Shown here: one piece after another, positions 29,945-39,825 of the stretch
Layout: the number at the start of each line of letters is the position of its first letter
Position numbering within the stretch: the first letter of the stretch is position 1
Assembly: GCF_014204545.1 (NCBI RefSeq)
Contig: NZ_JACHLJ010000001.1
Span: 1,426,001-1,490,000 of the forward strand
Source of the DNA: Brevundimonas vesicularis
GTDB taxonomy: Bacteria; Pseudomonadota; Alphaproteobacteria; Caulobacterales; Caulobacteraceae
DNA length: 64,000 nucleotides
Direction of reading: 5' to 3'
The notes under the pieces: generated by a model
Databases searched by the model: none
What the model saw: only the letters and a program-made list of their open reading frames with translations
Told to the model about the DNA's origin: nothing
Position numbers and translations under genes: made by a program

Positions 29945-30382
29945 CTACTGCACCGCCAGCGCCGCCTCGCGGATGCGGCCAACCATGCTGTTCAGGCCGT
30001 TGGCGCGCTGGCGGGTCAGGGCCGAGGGCAGACCTAGCCGATCCAGCGCCGCGCGGGCGTCGAAGGCGACGATCTCCGCCGCCGTGCGGCCGGAATAGAG
30101 TTTCAGCAGCAGAGCGATATTGCCCTTGGACAGGGCGCTGTCGCTGTCGGCGGCGAACCACAGCCGCCCCTCGTCCTGCGTCGTCGCCAGCCAGACCTGG
30201 GCGGCGCAGCCCGGCACCTTGTTGGCCTCGATGCGGTCGGCCTCGTCCAGCGGAGCCAGCCCCTTGCCCAGTTCGATGACATATTCGATCCGCTGCTCCC
30301 AATCGCCCAGCAGGTCGAAATCCTCGGCCAGGACGGCCAGGGTCTGGTCCAGGGTGTCGGTCGGGAGCGTGCGGTTGGTCAT
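29945..30382 (-). CDS. sufE: Cysteine desulfuration protein SufE
   Basis: A 145-residue sulfur-transfer protein. SufE takes persulfide from the desulfurase SufS to SufB in Fe-S cluster assembly. The active cysteine is in NKVPGCAAQVWL (about residue 54). Other family blocks are LGDWEQRIEYVIELGKGLAPL, ALSKGNIALLLKLYSG and RANGLNSMVGRI. ATG at 30382 is used; the frame to 30445 adds nothing conserved. No other suf gene is in the window. It is divergent from the divJ-like kinase across a 164-base gap that holds one GANTC (30494-30498) and one GTTAAC (30408-30413). Confidence 0.92.
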   Translation of the reverse strand: MTNRTLPTDTLDQTLAVLAEDFDLLGDWEQRIEYVIELGKGLAPLDEADRIEANKVPGCAAQVWLATTQDEGRLWFAADSDSALSKGNIALLLKLYSGRTAAEIVAFDARAALDRLGLPSALTRQRANGLNSMVGRIREAALAVQ

Positions 30383-30546
30383 GCGCCGCCAGATAGGCCG
30401 CGCGGCCGTTAACGACAACCGGCCGTTTTGTCCCCCGATATTCATGGTGAACGCCGCGATGGGGTTCGCCTCAGGGGGGAGCGGCCTCGCACCGACTCAG
30501 CCGCAGCCCTAGTCTGGGCGCAGACGAAACCCATGGCCCGCCCTTC

Positions 30547-32253
30547 TTGAAACCCGACGCCCACGCCAGATTCGAGGACGACCCGACGCACGACGCGGCA
30601 TTGGGCGCCCCGCTGGTCGCCTTATGGCATGCCATCTGGGCGGTGGCGGTCGCCCTGACGGCGCTGGCGGCCCAGATGATGGACGGGCTGAAGGACGCGC
30701 CGCTGGCCGCCCTGCTGCTGATGGCCTTCCCCGGCGTGTTCGGCGTCGTGCTGATGGTGCGCGACAGCGTGGGGCTGAGGCTGGCGGTCATGGGCGGCTG
30801 GATCCTGGCCGCAACCGCCTCGGCCGGCCTGACCGGCGGCGTGACCGGCGCCCTGCCCGGCCTGATCCTGACGCCGCTGGCGGCGGGGATCGCCCTAGAT
30901 CACGGCGTGCATCATGCCCGCGTCGGCGCCGACCGGCTGACCCGGATGGGCGCCTTCGCTGTGGCCCTGCCGCTGCTGGCGGGGCTGATCTCGACCTGGT
31001 TGAACGGGGCTGAGGCGCAAGGCCCCCTGCTGGCCGCCGTCTCCGGCCTGCTGGCCATGGGCGCGATCATCGCCGCCATGCGCCTGACCTGGAGCGCGCG
31101 CCAGCGTCGTCTGGCCGAAGCCGAGGACGAGGCCGCCCGGATCGCCGCCCTGCTGGAGGATCAGCCGGCCCTGACCCTACTGCTCGATCCGTCCGGCCGT
31201 GCGGTCGCGACCTGGGGCACGCCGCCGCCCGCCCTGTCGGTGCTGGCGCTGACCGAACAGGGCCTGATCTCGGCCGTTCATGCGCCGGATCGCCCGGCCG
31301 TGTCCGCGGCCTTGGCCCGCGCCCTGTCGGGCCAGTCGGTCGAGGTTCAGTTCACGCCGCGCATCGCCCTGGACCGCCGCGTCGTCATGATCCTTGGGCC
31401 GTTCCGTCACGAGACGGATCGCCCGTGCCTGATCGCCCAGGCGTTCGACGGCACCGCCCAGTTCGCCCGCGAGCTGGGACTGGAGACCGCCCGCGTCGAG
31501 GCCGAGGCCCAGTCGGCCGGCAAGACCCGCTTCCTGGCCAATATGAGCCACGAGCTGCGCACGCCCCTGAACGCCGTGCTCGGTTTCGCCGACATCATGC
31601 GCCAGAAGCTGTTCGGCCCCCTGCCCGAACGCTACGCCGGATACGCCGACGCCATCCACCAGGCAGGCGGCCACCTGCTGGACCTGATCAACGACGTGCT
31701 GGACCTGTCCAAGATCGAGGCCGAACGCTACCAGCTGGTCATGGAGGCCTTCGACGCCCGCGACGCCGTGTCCGCCGCCGTCGCCCTGGTCCGGCTTCAG
31801 GCCGACGACAAGGGGGTGGATCTGGCCGCCGTCCTGCCGTCCGAGCCGATCACGGTCCGCGCCGACGCCCGCGCCCTGAAGCAGATGGCGCTGAACCTGC
31901 TGTCCAATGCGGTCAAGTTCACCCCGGCGGGCGGCTCGGTCACCATAACCCTGGACGCCGACGGCCCGGACCTGGATCTCGCCGTCTCCGACACCGGCGT
32001 CGGCATCGCGCCGCAGGACCTTCAACGCCTGGGCCGCCCCTTCGAACAGGCCGGCGGCGCCGATCAGAAGGCGCAAGGCACCGGCCTGGGCCTGTCCCTG
32101 GTCCGCAGCCTGACCGAACTGCACGGCGGCCGCATGACCATCGACAGCACCCTGGGCGAAGGCGCGGCGGTGATGATCCGGTTGCCGGTGATGGTGGCGG
32201 GGGAGACGAGCGAGACGGCTGAAAATGCACAGCCCGCCACAGCCGAAGCTTGA
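30547..32253 (+). CDS. divJ: DivJ-like membrane histidine kinase
   Basis: A 568-residue kinase. The N-terminus has about six membrane helices (25-185) with little periplasmic exposure, then a degenerate PAS-like region (195-310), HisKA with the acceptor His in FLANMSHELRTPLNAVLGF (about 337) and HATPase_c (NLLSNAVKFTP, DTGVGIA, GTGLGLSLVRSL). The HisKA-HATPase part is of the DivJ/PleC type (HQAGGHLLDLINDVLDLSKIEAE), and the polytopic N-terminus separates DivJ from PleC. In Caulobacter DivJ sits at the stalked pole and phosphorylates DivK and PleD, keeping CtrA active. The start is TTG 30547. A GANTC lies 49 bases upstream. The DivJ assignment is inferred; another DivJ-class kinase is possible. 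Confidence 0.72.
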   Translation: MKPDAHARFEDDPTHDAALGAPLVALWHAIWAVAVALTALAAQMMDGLKDAPLAALLLMAFPGVFGVVLMVRDSVGLRLAVMGGWILAATASAGLTGGVTGALPGLILTPLAAGIALDHGVHHARVGADRLTRMGAFAVALPLLAGLISTWLNGAEAQGPLLAAVSGLLAMGAIIAAMRLTWSARQRRLAEAEDEAARIAALLEDQPALTLLLDPSGRAVATWGTPPPALSVLALTEQGLISAVHAPDRPAVSAALARALSGQSVEVQFTPRIALDRRVVMILGPFRHETDRPCLIAQAFDGTAQFARELGLETARVEAEAQSAGKTRFLANMSHELRTPLNAVLGFADIMRQKLFGPLPERYAGYADAIHQAGGHLLDLINDVLDLSKIEAERYQLVMEAFDARDAVSAAVALVRLQADDKGVDLAAVLPSEPITVRADARALKQMALNLLSNAVKFTPAGGSVTITLDADGPDLDLAVSDTGVGIAPQDLQRLGRPFEQAGGADQKAQGTGLGLSLVRSLTELHGGRMTIDSTLGEGAAVMIRLPVMVAGETSETAENAQPATAEA

Positions 32254-32278
32254 GCTTATAGGCGAGCTTTCTGAAGGC

Positions 32279-33175
32279 CTACGGACACTTCCAAGTGTGG
32301 CGGCCGAGATAGCCACTAGACGGCTCTGACTTGCCTAATCGTCGATCAATGAAGGTCGAATGACGATCATGCGCCCCGATCACTAGCTTACTAGCTTGAG
32401 CTACGATCGCATCGTTCATGGCGCGCTCAATATCCCTGGGCCGTTGCGACGTGAAGGACCACAGCGCGCGGTCGCTGTTGGCAGCTACGAACAAATGCTC
32501 GGGTCCTACAGGCAACAGAATAAAGCTATCGCCACGGTTCATGCCATTGCTGGTCATGACGGGGTCATCACATGTCAGTAGGCCATGATTGCGATGAGGG
32601 ACGGCGAGAACGGACCAAGCCATTTCTGCAAGTCCACGACCAATAGACTGAGAACCAATCAGATTGAGCATCAGCTGCATGCGAGCGACGCTTAGATCAT
32701 CGCCGCTAGCCTGGCGGAAAAAATCTTCGGGACTAGCCGGATCGCTTGCACTTCGAAGGTGCTGATACTCGGCGCGATCCTCTTCGGAGAATTTGTGGCT
32801 AGTGGAACGGATTTGTTCATCAAACCACTCCAGGCGAGCTGGATTTCTGAACAACATCGACATTACGAATATTGTCCAAGCGTTAGTCTGATCCTGACAC
32901 AGTGGTGCGCCTGGCTCATCCCGCATACGGCAGAGAACGGGTGCTGCTGCCTCGTCTATCTGACGCATGGTGTTGAGCTCAATTTGCTCCCGACGTTCTG
33001 CGTCCGGTTCTCCCGGCAAGCTATAGAGGTGCATTTGGAAACCGGTCGCACGTGGCGACCGCCGCTGTAAGTCAAGGCCGCTCCGCTGGCGGGAGTACTC
33101 AGTCACCTCTCCGTTTACTGCCCATGCTTTGAGATAGAACTCAGGCAGGTAATGGTGACGATTCGGAACTGACAT
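32279..33175 (-). CDS. DUF4238 protein
   Basis: A 298-residue protein of the DUF4238 family: the hallmark N-terminus NRHHYLPEFYLKAWA (HHY-P-x-FYL), the middle WTIFVMSMLFRNPARLEWF and the late motif LLTCDDPVMTSNG. DUF4238 proteins are sporadically distributed and often found in accessory or defence-like contexts; no activity is known. The gene looks lower in GC than its neighbours and sits between the divJ-like kinase and a conserved secreted protein, so it is probably an acquired single gene. ATG start at 33175. The gap to 33312 shows nothing. Confidence 0.8.
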   Translation of the reverse strand: MSVPNRHHYLPEFYLKAWAVNGEVTEYSRQRSGLDLQRRSPRATGFQMHLYSLPGEPDAERREQIELNTMRQIDEAAAPVLCRMRDEPGAPLCQDQTNAWTIFVMSMLFRNPARLEWFDEQIRSTSHKFSEEDRAEYQHLRSASDPASPEDFFRQASGDDLSVARMQLMLNLIGSQSIGRGLAEMAWSVLAVPHRNHGLLTCDDPVMTSNGMNRGDSFILLPVGPEHLFVAANSDRALWSFTSQRPRDIERAMNDAIVAQASKLVIGAHDRHSTFIDRRLGKSEPSSGYLGRHTWKCP

Positions 33176-33312
33176 CGTGACAGCATATCACGAGCTGGTT
33201 ACAGGTGGACATTCTGAGAATTGTGTTCCACTTGTCATCACAGCTATTAGCGGTTCACACCAGATCGCCGCGATGCCGATCGTCGTCTCAAAATCGAAAG
33301 TAGCCCAGCCGC

Positions 33313-34173
33313 CTAAACCTGCCCCATCGCCAGGAACGCCCTACCGGCCGCGAAGTCGCCGGCTTCGAAGGTGGAGCGGGCGATACTGCCGTCGCGGAAC
33401 AGGAATTCGACGGTGAAGACCTCGCGCGGGTCAAGGGCCGACAGGGCGTCGGCGGCGGCGGCGGGGAACAGCCAGGCCTGACCGGCCGGACGACCTTCGG
33501 GCAACAGCATCGGTTCGGCGCTGGTCACCCCGGCGGCCCAGAAGGCGCGGCGTTGCGCGGCGGGCGGCAGGTCGTGCGACAGCCACGGACGCGGCGCCAC
33601 CGTGTGGTCGCGCATCACCACCCGCACGCCGGTCGGTCGCGAGCGCCCTTGCCAGGACACCACAGCAGCCAGTTGATCCGGCCGGTCCATGCCGCCCACG
33701 ACGCCGAACCGCACGGGCGAGGCGCCGGTCACGGTCGCCTGCATCAACCGCCAGGTCGGGCGCGCATAGGCCGCGCGATCCGCGCTCCACTTTCGGCGAT
33801 CGCCCGGAAACTCCATCCGCGTCGTGCGCGACCAGCCGGAAAAGGCGGTCTGGACCCGGCCCTGAACCGTCTTCAGATCGGTGGAGCCGCACGGCGTCGT
33901 GTTCGCGCGCGCCCGCGCCCGCTGGGCCGTCTCGGCCAGCTGCCGGTCGTTGGATCCGGCGCGCAGGGCCGCGCCCCGCGCCTGCCAGGCCGCAGCCGTC
34001 AGGGCGGCGGTCAGCTGCGGCTCGAACAGGCCGCAGCGGTCATTGGCGGCCAGCACGAAGCTGCGCTCATAGAAGCGGTCCTGCGGCGCGGCGAAGGCTG
34101 CGACGGGCGTCGCGGCGATCAGCACGGCCGACAGGAAACCTCTGGCTTGCCGGGGGGAAAGGCCTATCCTCAT
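33313..34173 (-). CDS. Secreted protein, unknown
   Basis: A 286-residue protein with a signal peptide (SAVLIAATPVAAFAAP, cleavage near residue 29). The mature part begins ERSFVLAANDRCGLFEPQLTAAL, has four cysteines or fewer and no recognised domain. The C-terminal half (DPREVFTVEFLFRDGSIARSTFEAGDF) looks beta-rich. It resembles conserved hypothetical proteins of Caulobacterales in composition. Divergent from the DUF1491 gene by 55 bases. Location is periplasmic or secreted; function unknown. Confidence 0.65.
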   Translation of the reverse strand: MRIGLSPRQARGFLSAVLIAATPVAAFAAPQDRFYERSFVLAANDRCGLFEPQLTAALTAAAWQARGAALRAGSNDRQLAETAQRARARANTTPCGSTDLKTVQGRVQTAFSGWSRTTRMEFPGDRRKWSADRAAYARPTWRLMQATVTGASPVRFGVVGGMDRPDQLAAVVSWQGRSRPTGVRVVMRDHTVAPRPWLSHDLPPAAQRRAFWAAGVTSAEPMLLPEGRPAGQAWLFPAAAADALSALDPREVFTVEFLFRDGSIARSTFEAGDFAAGRAFLAMGQV

Positions 34174-34228
34174 GCCCCGACCCTAGCGCGCCAGGGTTGG
34201 GGTTCCGTGTTCGAGCAGGGTTAGCGAA

Positions 34229-34558
34229 TTGCTTCTTTCCAGCGACCTGTGGGTCAGCGCCCTGATCCGCCGCGCCCAGATCGCGGGCGCCTATGCGACC
34301 GTGGTCAAGAAGGGCGACGCCCGCGCCGGCTCGGTCATCGTCAAGGCCTACGACACCACCACCCGCACCGCCCGCCTGTTCACAGAAGCCTTCGGCACCG
34401 ACGGCGACCGCCTGTGGATCCAGCCCGTCACGTCCGACAGCGAAAGCGAACTGGACGCCTATATCGCCCGCCAGCGGGGGTATGACCCGGACCTGTGGGT
34501 CGTCGAGATCGAGGACCGTCAAGGCCGGCATTTCATCACGGAGACGGTGCCGGGGTAG
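34229..34558 (+). CDS. DUF1491 protein
   Basis: A 109-residue cytoplasmic protein matching DUF1491, a compact family restricted to Alphaproteobacteria. Diagnostic segments are LWVSALIRRAQIAGAYATVVKKGDA-type (first 30 residues), GSVIVKAYD and the C-terminal YIARQRGYDPDLWVVEIEDRQG. Starts at TTG 34229, because no ATG is in frame upstream. It is ordinarily a core gene with unknown function. Here it stands between a secreted protein and the accessory DUF3883 gene. Confidence 0.85.
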   Translation: MLLSSDLWVSALIRRAQIAGAYATVVKKGDARAGSVIVKAYDTTTRTARLFTEAFGTDGDRLWIQPVTSDSESELDAYIARQRGYDPDLWVVEIEDRQGRHFITETVPG

Positions 34559-34642
34559 ATGCGCCGTTCGTCGTTCCAAGAAGCGAACTTGAGCCCTAGC
34601 ATTCCCGGTGAACCCGTCTAGCTTCGACCCCGGGGAGAGCCT

Positions 34643-35578
34643 GTGGCCGACGCAAGCAAGACCGGAACGGATTGGAAGGACGACGAGCTCGACGCCATCG
34701 TCGCTGACTATTTCTCTATGCTTGCCCTCGACGCGGCGGGCGAGCCGTTCGTCAAAGCGCATCGCGCTCGTGCACTGATGGAGCGAACCGGCCGAAGTCA
34801 CCGCTCGGTCGAGTTCAAGCACATGAACATTTCGGCCGTCGCAGCCGAGCTGGGCTTGCCCCATGTGCGCGGTTACCGTCCCTTGGCCAACTACCAAGCC
34901 GCCATCTTCGACGCCATCGACCGGCACCTAGACGCCCATCCCGAAATCCTAGGCGATGATGCCTTATCCGTTGCGCAGCTATTGGCCAACGGATCGGCGC
35001 TCCATCGCGCCGAAACGAAGATGGCGACCGGGTCTCATCAAGGCGTCGCCGAATCCGCCGCAAGGTTCAAGTCCGCAGGCAGAAGCCATCCGCCCCTGAT
35101 GCTCACCGAAGCTCCTCCTCCCGGCCCGGCTCGCACACCACGCCCGGAGGGCCTTGCCCGCCTCGTCCGCAAATACGACCCCGCCGCCCGCGACCACCGC
35201 AACAGGTCCCTCGGCTTGCTGGGCGAGGAGCGCGTCTTCCATCACGAGCGCGCGCGTCTCATCGCGCACGACCGCCCCGACCTCGCGCGCCGCATCGAAT
35301 GGACCAGCCAAGAACGCGGCGACGGCGCCGGCTACGACATCAAGAGTTTCGACCCGAGCGGCGCCGAGCGCCTGATCGAGGTCAAGGCCACCCGGGGCGG
35401 CCCCACGACGCCATTTTACCTGACCCGCACCGAGCGCGAGGTTTCACAGGAACGCCCTGACCACTGGCGGCTCTACCGCCTCCACGACCTTTCAGCCGCG
35501 GCGGCGCTCTTCGTCCTGCCGCCGCCGCTGGAAACGTCAGTCACGTTAGAGGCCGAGGCTTGGAAAGCCCACTTCTGA
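34643..35578 (+). CDS. DUF3883 (PD-(D/E)xK-like) protein
   Basis: A 311-residue protein. The N-terminal half (1-110) begins WKDDELDAIVADYFSML and contains FKHMNISAVAAELGLPHVRGYRPLANYQ, a module found before nuclease-like domains in restriction-associated proteins. The C-terminal DUF3883 domain has NRSLGLLGEERVFHHE, GDGAGYDIKSFD and RLIEVKATRGG followed by PFYLTRTE. The D of GYDI and the E-x-K of IEVKAT match a PD-(D/E)xK nuclease core. Such proteins occur with restriction and other defence loci, but no methylase or helicase is beside it. GTG 34643 follows a GGGGAG site. Likely an acquired gene; nuclease activity inferred. Confidence 0.75.
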   Translation: MADASKTGTDWKDDELDAIVADYFSMLALDAAGEPFVKAHRARALMERTGRSHRSVEFKHMNISAVAAELGLPHVRGYRPLANYQAAIFDAIDRHLDAHPEILGDDALSVAQLLANGSALHRAETKMATGSHQGVAESAARFKSAGRSHPPLMLTEAPPPGPARTPRPEGLARLVRKYDPAARDHRNRSLGLLGEERVFHHERARLIAHDRPDLARRIEWTSQERGDGAGYDIKSFDPSGAERLIEVKATRGGPTTPFYLTRTEREVSQERPDHWRLYRLHDLSAAAALFVLPPPLETSVTLEAEAWKAHF

Positions 35579-35582
35579 CCGG

Positions 35583-35708
35583 TCAAGGTTCGAATCGGAT
35601 CAGGTCATACTTCTCCGCGAACCACGCCACGAACGCCGCTGGGTCTTCTCCGTCCCGCCAAGCCCGCGTCAGTTGATCTTCGTCGATCCCGGCGTCGGTC
35701 ACAGACAT
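35583..35708 (-). CDS. Possible small protein downstream of dinD
   Basis: A 41-residue frame (MSVTDAGIDEDQLTRAWRDG then EDPAAFVAWFAEKYDLIRFE) from ATG 35708; the frame is open to about 35785, so an upstream TTG start is possible. The sequence looks protein-like (amphipathic helix, acidic N-terminus), but there is no clear ribosome-binding site and no family. It lies 49 bases after the dinD stop on the same strand and could be co-transcribed with it. Confidence 0.3.
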   Translation of the reverse strand: MSVTDAGIDEDQLTRAWRDGEDPAAFVAWFAEKYDLIRFEP

Positions 35709-35757
35709 TCGCCAGTCGCTTAGCAACAACCGATCCGAACCCAGTTCGTGTGGTCCA

Positions 35758-36615
35758 TCACTCGACCTCGCCCGATGGCCCCTTTAGCGCCTTGGCCTTG
35801 GCCTTGGCCCGTTCCAACTGACCGATGCTCGTTTCCGGCGTCGGCAGACGCTCCGGCATCACACCGCCCAATTCCGAGATGGTCTGGCGCACCTTCTTGC
35901 CGACGGCGTGGTGGATGTCGTTGGCCTGCGCCTTGGTGCTCGCCCCGTCTCGCCTCAGCTTGTCCTCGGCCTGAGTGGCGCGGAACAGGTTCGCGGCAAG
36001 TTCCGTCGAACCCATGTGATCCAGTATCTTTTGGCTCTTCTTCAGGCCCTTCAGCGCATGGATGTCGCGCATGGTCCGGCCGCCATAAAGGCCGCGATAG
36101 CCGTGGTCCTGAAACACCGCATAATCCAGTCCGGTCTCAACCCCCGCCTGCCTCGCGGCGGAGGCCAGCGCGGTATTGTGTTGCGCCATCTCGCGCCTCA
36201 GCATCAATCGCTTGTCGTCCTCCGACAGGCCGCCAAACGCTGGGTCGTCCGCGATCTCCTGACGCCGCGTCTGGACGGCGAAATAGGTCTGCCCCGCCGC
36301 GATCACAGGCTTGGACGGGTCACCGTTCTGGACGATCAGGTAACAGGCGTAACGAGACAACCGCACATCGGCGACCTCGCGTTGCGCGCCAGAGCCCAGA
36401 TCGACCATTTTGGTGACGTCACCGAAATGGTCCGCCGGATCGAGCCCCGCCGCAGCCGCCGACACACGCGCCTTCTCAATCACGGACAGGAAGTTGCGGT
36501 AATCCTGATAGCCGAGAACGGGGGCAAGCTGCCTCGCCAGCCAATACTCAACCCCTTCGTCCTCATGGCGAATGGACTCGAACGACTGGCGATGCGGAGG
36601 AGCGATGTCGGTCAT
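35758..36615 (-). CDS. dinD: DNA-damage-inducible protein D (DinD)
   Basis: A 285-residue DinD family protein with a Bro-N-like N-terminal domain (YWLARQLAPVLGYQDYRNFLSVIEKA; RLSRYACYLIVQNGDPSKPVI; GQTYFAVQTRRQEI) and a C-terminal region (GYRGLYGG; MGSTELAANLFRATQAEDKL; DIHHAVGKKVRQTI). E. coli DinD is SOS-induced and inhibits RecA filament activity. ATG 36615 is used. A near-consensus alphaproteobacterial LexA box lies 22 bases upstream (36637-36651). dinD is patchily distributed and probably acquired here; its neighbour lepA is core. Confidence 0.9.
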   Translation of the reverse strand: MTDIAPPHRQSFESIRHEDEGVEYWLARQLAPVLGYQDYRNFLSVIEKARVSAAAAGLDPADHFGDVTKMVDLGSGAQREVADVRLSRYACYLIVQNGDPSKPVIAAGQTYFAVQTRRQEIADDPAFGGLSEDDKRLMLRREMAQHNTALASAARQAGVETGLDYAVFQDHGYRGLYGGRTMRDIHALKGLKKSQKILDHMGSTELAANLFRATQAEDKLRRDGASTKAQANDIHHAVGKKVRQTISELGGVMPERLPTPETSIGQLERAKAKAKALKGPSGEVE

Positions 36616-36636
36616 CTGGTGACTATCACGCCAGCA

Positions 36637-36651
36637 GAACAAAAAGGCAAC
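36637..36651 (-). promoter_or_regulatory. LexA (SOS) box before dinD
   Basis: On the minus strand GTTG-N7-GTTC, one base from the alphaproteobacterial SOS consensus GTTC-N7-GTTC. It lies 21 bases before the dinD start, the position expected for LexA repression. Confidence 0.65.
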
Positions 36652-36687
36652 CCCGTTATCCTTTTGCCAGCGCTCCTCGGTCAGCTC

Positions 36688-38496
<1,809 letters not shown>

Positions 38497-38615
38497 CCGC
38501 GCGCCCCTATCACGCGCGGGCGCCGGGGACCAGACGCGGCACGATCCGGCCCCGATCAACAGGCGTATTACAGCTTTGCAATGATGGCGTTTGTCTTTGA
38601 GCGCGGCCCTGTGAC

Positions 38616-38645
38616 GCGATAAGGAGACAGCCATCGCCTTATCGC
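38616..38645. promoter_or_regulatory. Inverted repeat upstream of the RND efflux operon
   Basis: GCGATAAGG (38616-38624) and CCTTATCGC (38637-38645) are exact reverse complements over a 12-base spacer and end 18 bases before the adaptor start. It may be an operator for an unlinked TetR/MarR-type repressor, or a 5' leader hairpin. Confidence 0.5.
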
Positions 38646-38663
38646 TCTTCAAGGACGCTTTTC

Positions 38664-39815
38664 GTGCTCCAGACGACCCGACCCACACTTCTGGCCGGCG
38701 CGGCCGTTCTGGCCGTCCTGCTGCTGGCCAGCTGCGGCGGCGGAGAGGACAAGAAGACCGACGGCAAGGAGGCGGCCGGCGCGCGCCAGACCGTGACTGC
38801 CGCGACCGTGACCCAGATCAACCTGGCCCGCACCGTCAGCGCCTCTGGCTCCGTCTCCGCCTGGGAAGAGGTGCCGGTGGCGGCCGAGACGGGCGGCCTG
38901 ACCGCCGTCGCCGTCTATGTGGACGAAGGCTCCTACGTGCGTCAGGGCCAGCCGCTGGTGCAGATGAATGACGTTCTGCTGCGCGCCCAGCTGCGCCAGC
39001 AGCAGGCCCAGGTGCAGTTGGCCGAGGCCAATGTGGCCCGCGACAACGCCGCGCTCGATCGCGCGCAGCAGCTGAAGGAACGCGGCTTCCTCAGCCAGGC
39101 GTCGCTGGATACGGCCCTAGCCAACCAGCGCAGCTCGAACGCCAATCTGGCCGCCGCCCGCGCGGCCCTGAGCCAGACCCAGACCCAGTTGTCGCAGGCG
39201 ACCATCCGCGCGCCGGTCGGCGGCCTGATCATCAGCCGCAGCGTCACCAAGGGCCAGATCATCGCCGCCGGAACCGAGTTGTTCCGCATGGTGCGCGACG
39301 GCCGGCTGGAACTGGACGCCCAGGTGCCGGAGACCGAACTGTCGCTGGTCCGCGCCGGACAGTCCGCGATCGTGGCCTCCAGCGAGGCCGGTCAGACCAC
39401 GGGCTCGGTCCGGATCGTCACGCCCGAGGTCAATGCGCAGACCCGCCTGGGCCTGGCCCGCATCTCCCTGGCGCCCGGCGCCCAGCTGCGGCCTGGCATG
39501 TTCGCCCGCGCCGAGATCGCCGTCGGCGATCAACCCGCCCTGGTCGTGCCGTCCTCGGCGGTCGTCTATCGCGAGGCCAAGGCTGGCGTCTATGTCGTGG
39601 GTCAGGGCGATGTCGTCCGCTTCGTCCCGGTCACGACCGGCGTTCGCAGCGGCGACCGCGTCGCGGTCACGGGCGTCCAGGCCGGTCAGCGCGTCGTGGT
39701 TCAGGGCGCTGGCTTCCTGGGCGAAGGCGACCATGTGACGGTGGCCCCGGCGACCGCGGCGCCCCAGCCGGCGTCGCCCGCCGCCCCTGCCCCCGCCGCT
39801 GCGGCCGCGCGCTAG
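38664..39815 (+). CDS. RND efflux periplasmic adaptor (membrane fusion protein), lipoprotein
   Basis: A 383-residue adaptor. Lipoprotein leader with lipobox LLASC (Cys about 24). The first lipoyl half is [30 protein letters not shown], followed by a helical hairpin rich in Gln/Ala/Arg ([22 protein letters not shown]) and the second lipoyl half [21 protein letters not shown]. Beta-barrel and membrane-proximal domains follow, and the tail is Pro/Ala-rich. It links the RND pump encoded 10 bases downstream to an outer-membrane channel; no tolC-like gene is in the operon. GTG start at 38664. No regulator is adjacent, only an inverted repeat at 38616. Confidence 0.92.
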   Translation: MLQTTRPTLLAGAAVLAVLLLASCGGGEDKKTDGKEAAGARQTVTAATVTQINLARTVSASGSVSAWEEVPVAAETGGLTAVAVYVDEGSYVRQGQPLVQMNDVLLRAQLRQQQAQVQLAEANVARDNAALDRAQQLKERGFLSQASLDTALANQRSSNANLAAARAALSQTQTQLSQATIRAPVGGLIISRSVTKGQIIAAGTELFRMVRDGRLELDAQVPETELSLVRAGQSAIVASSEAGQTTGSVRIVTPEVNAQTRLGLARISLAPGAQLRPGMFARAEIAVGDQPALVVPSSAVVYREAKAGVYVVGQGDVVRFVPVTTGVRSGDRVAVTGVQAGQRVVVQGAGFLGEGDHVTVAPATAAPQPASPAAPAPAAAAAR

Positions 39816-39825
39816 GATCGGACCG

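Noticed and set aside
30398..30413. CtrA box before the divJ-like gene
   Set aside because: Only one TTAAC half is present; the partner half at N7 is absent, so only the GANTC site is noted.
35585..35605. GGTTCGAATC resembling a tRNA T-arm
   Set aside because: The flanking bases do not form the 5-bp T stem, and no anticodon or D arm can be placed; it lies at the end of a possible small coding frame.
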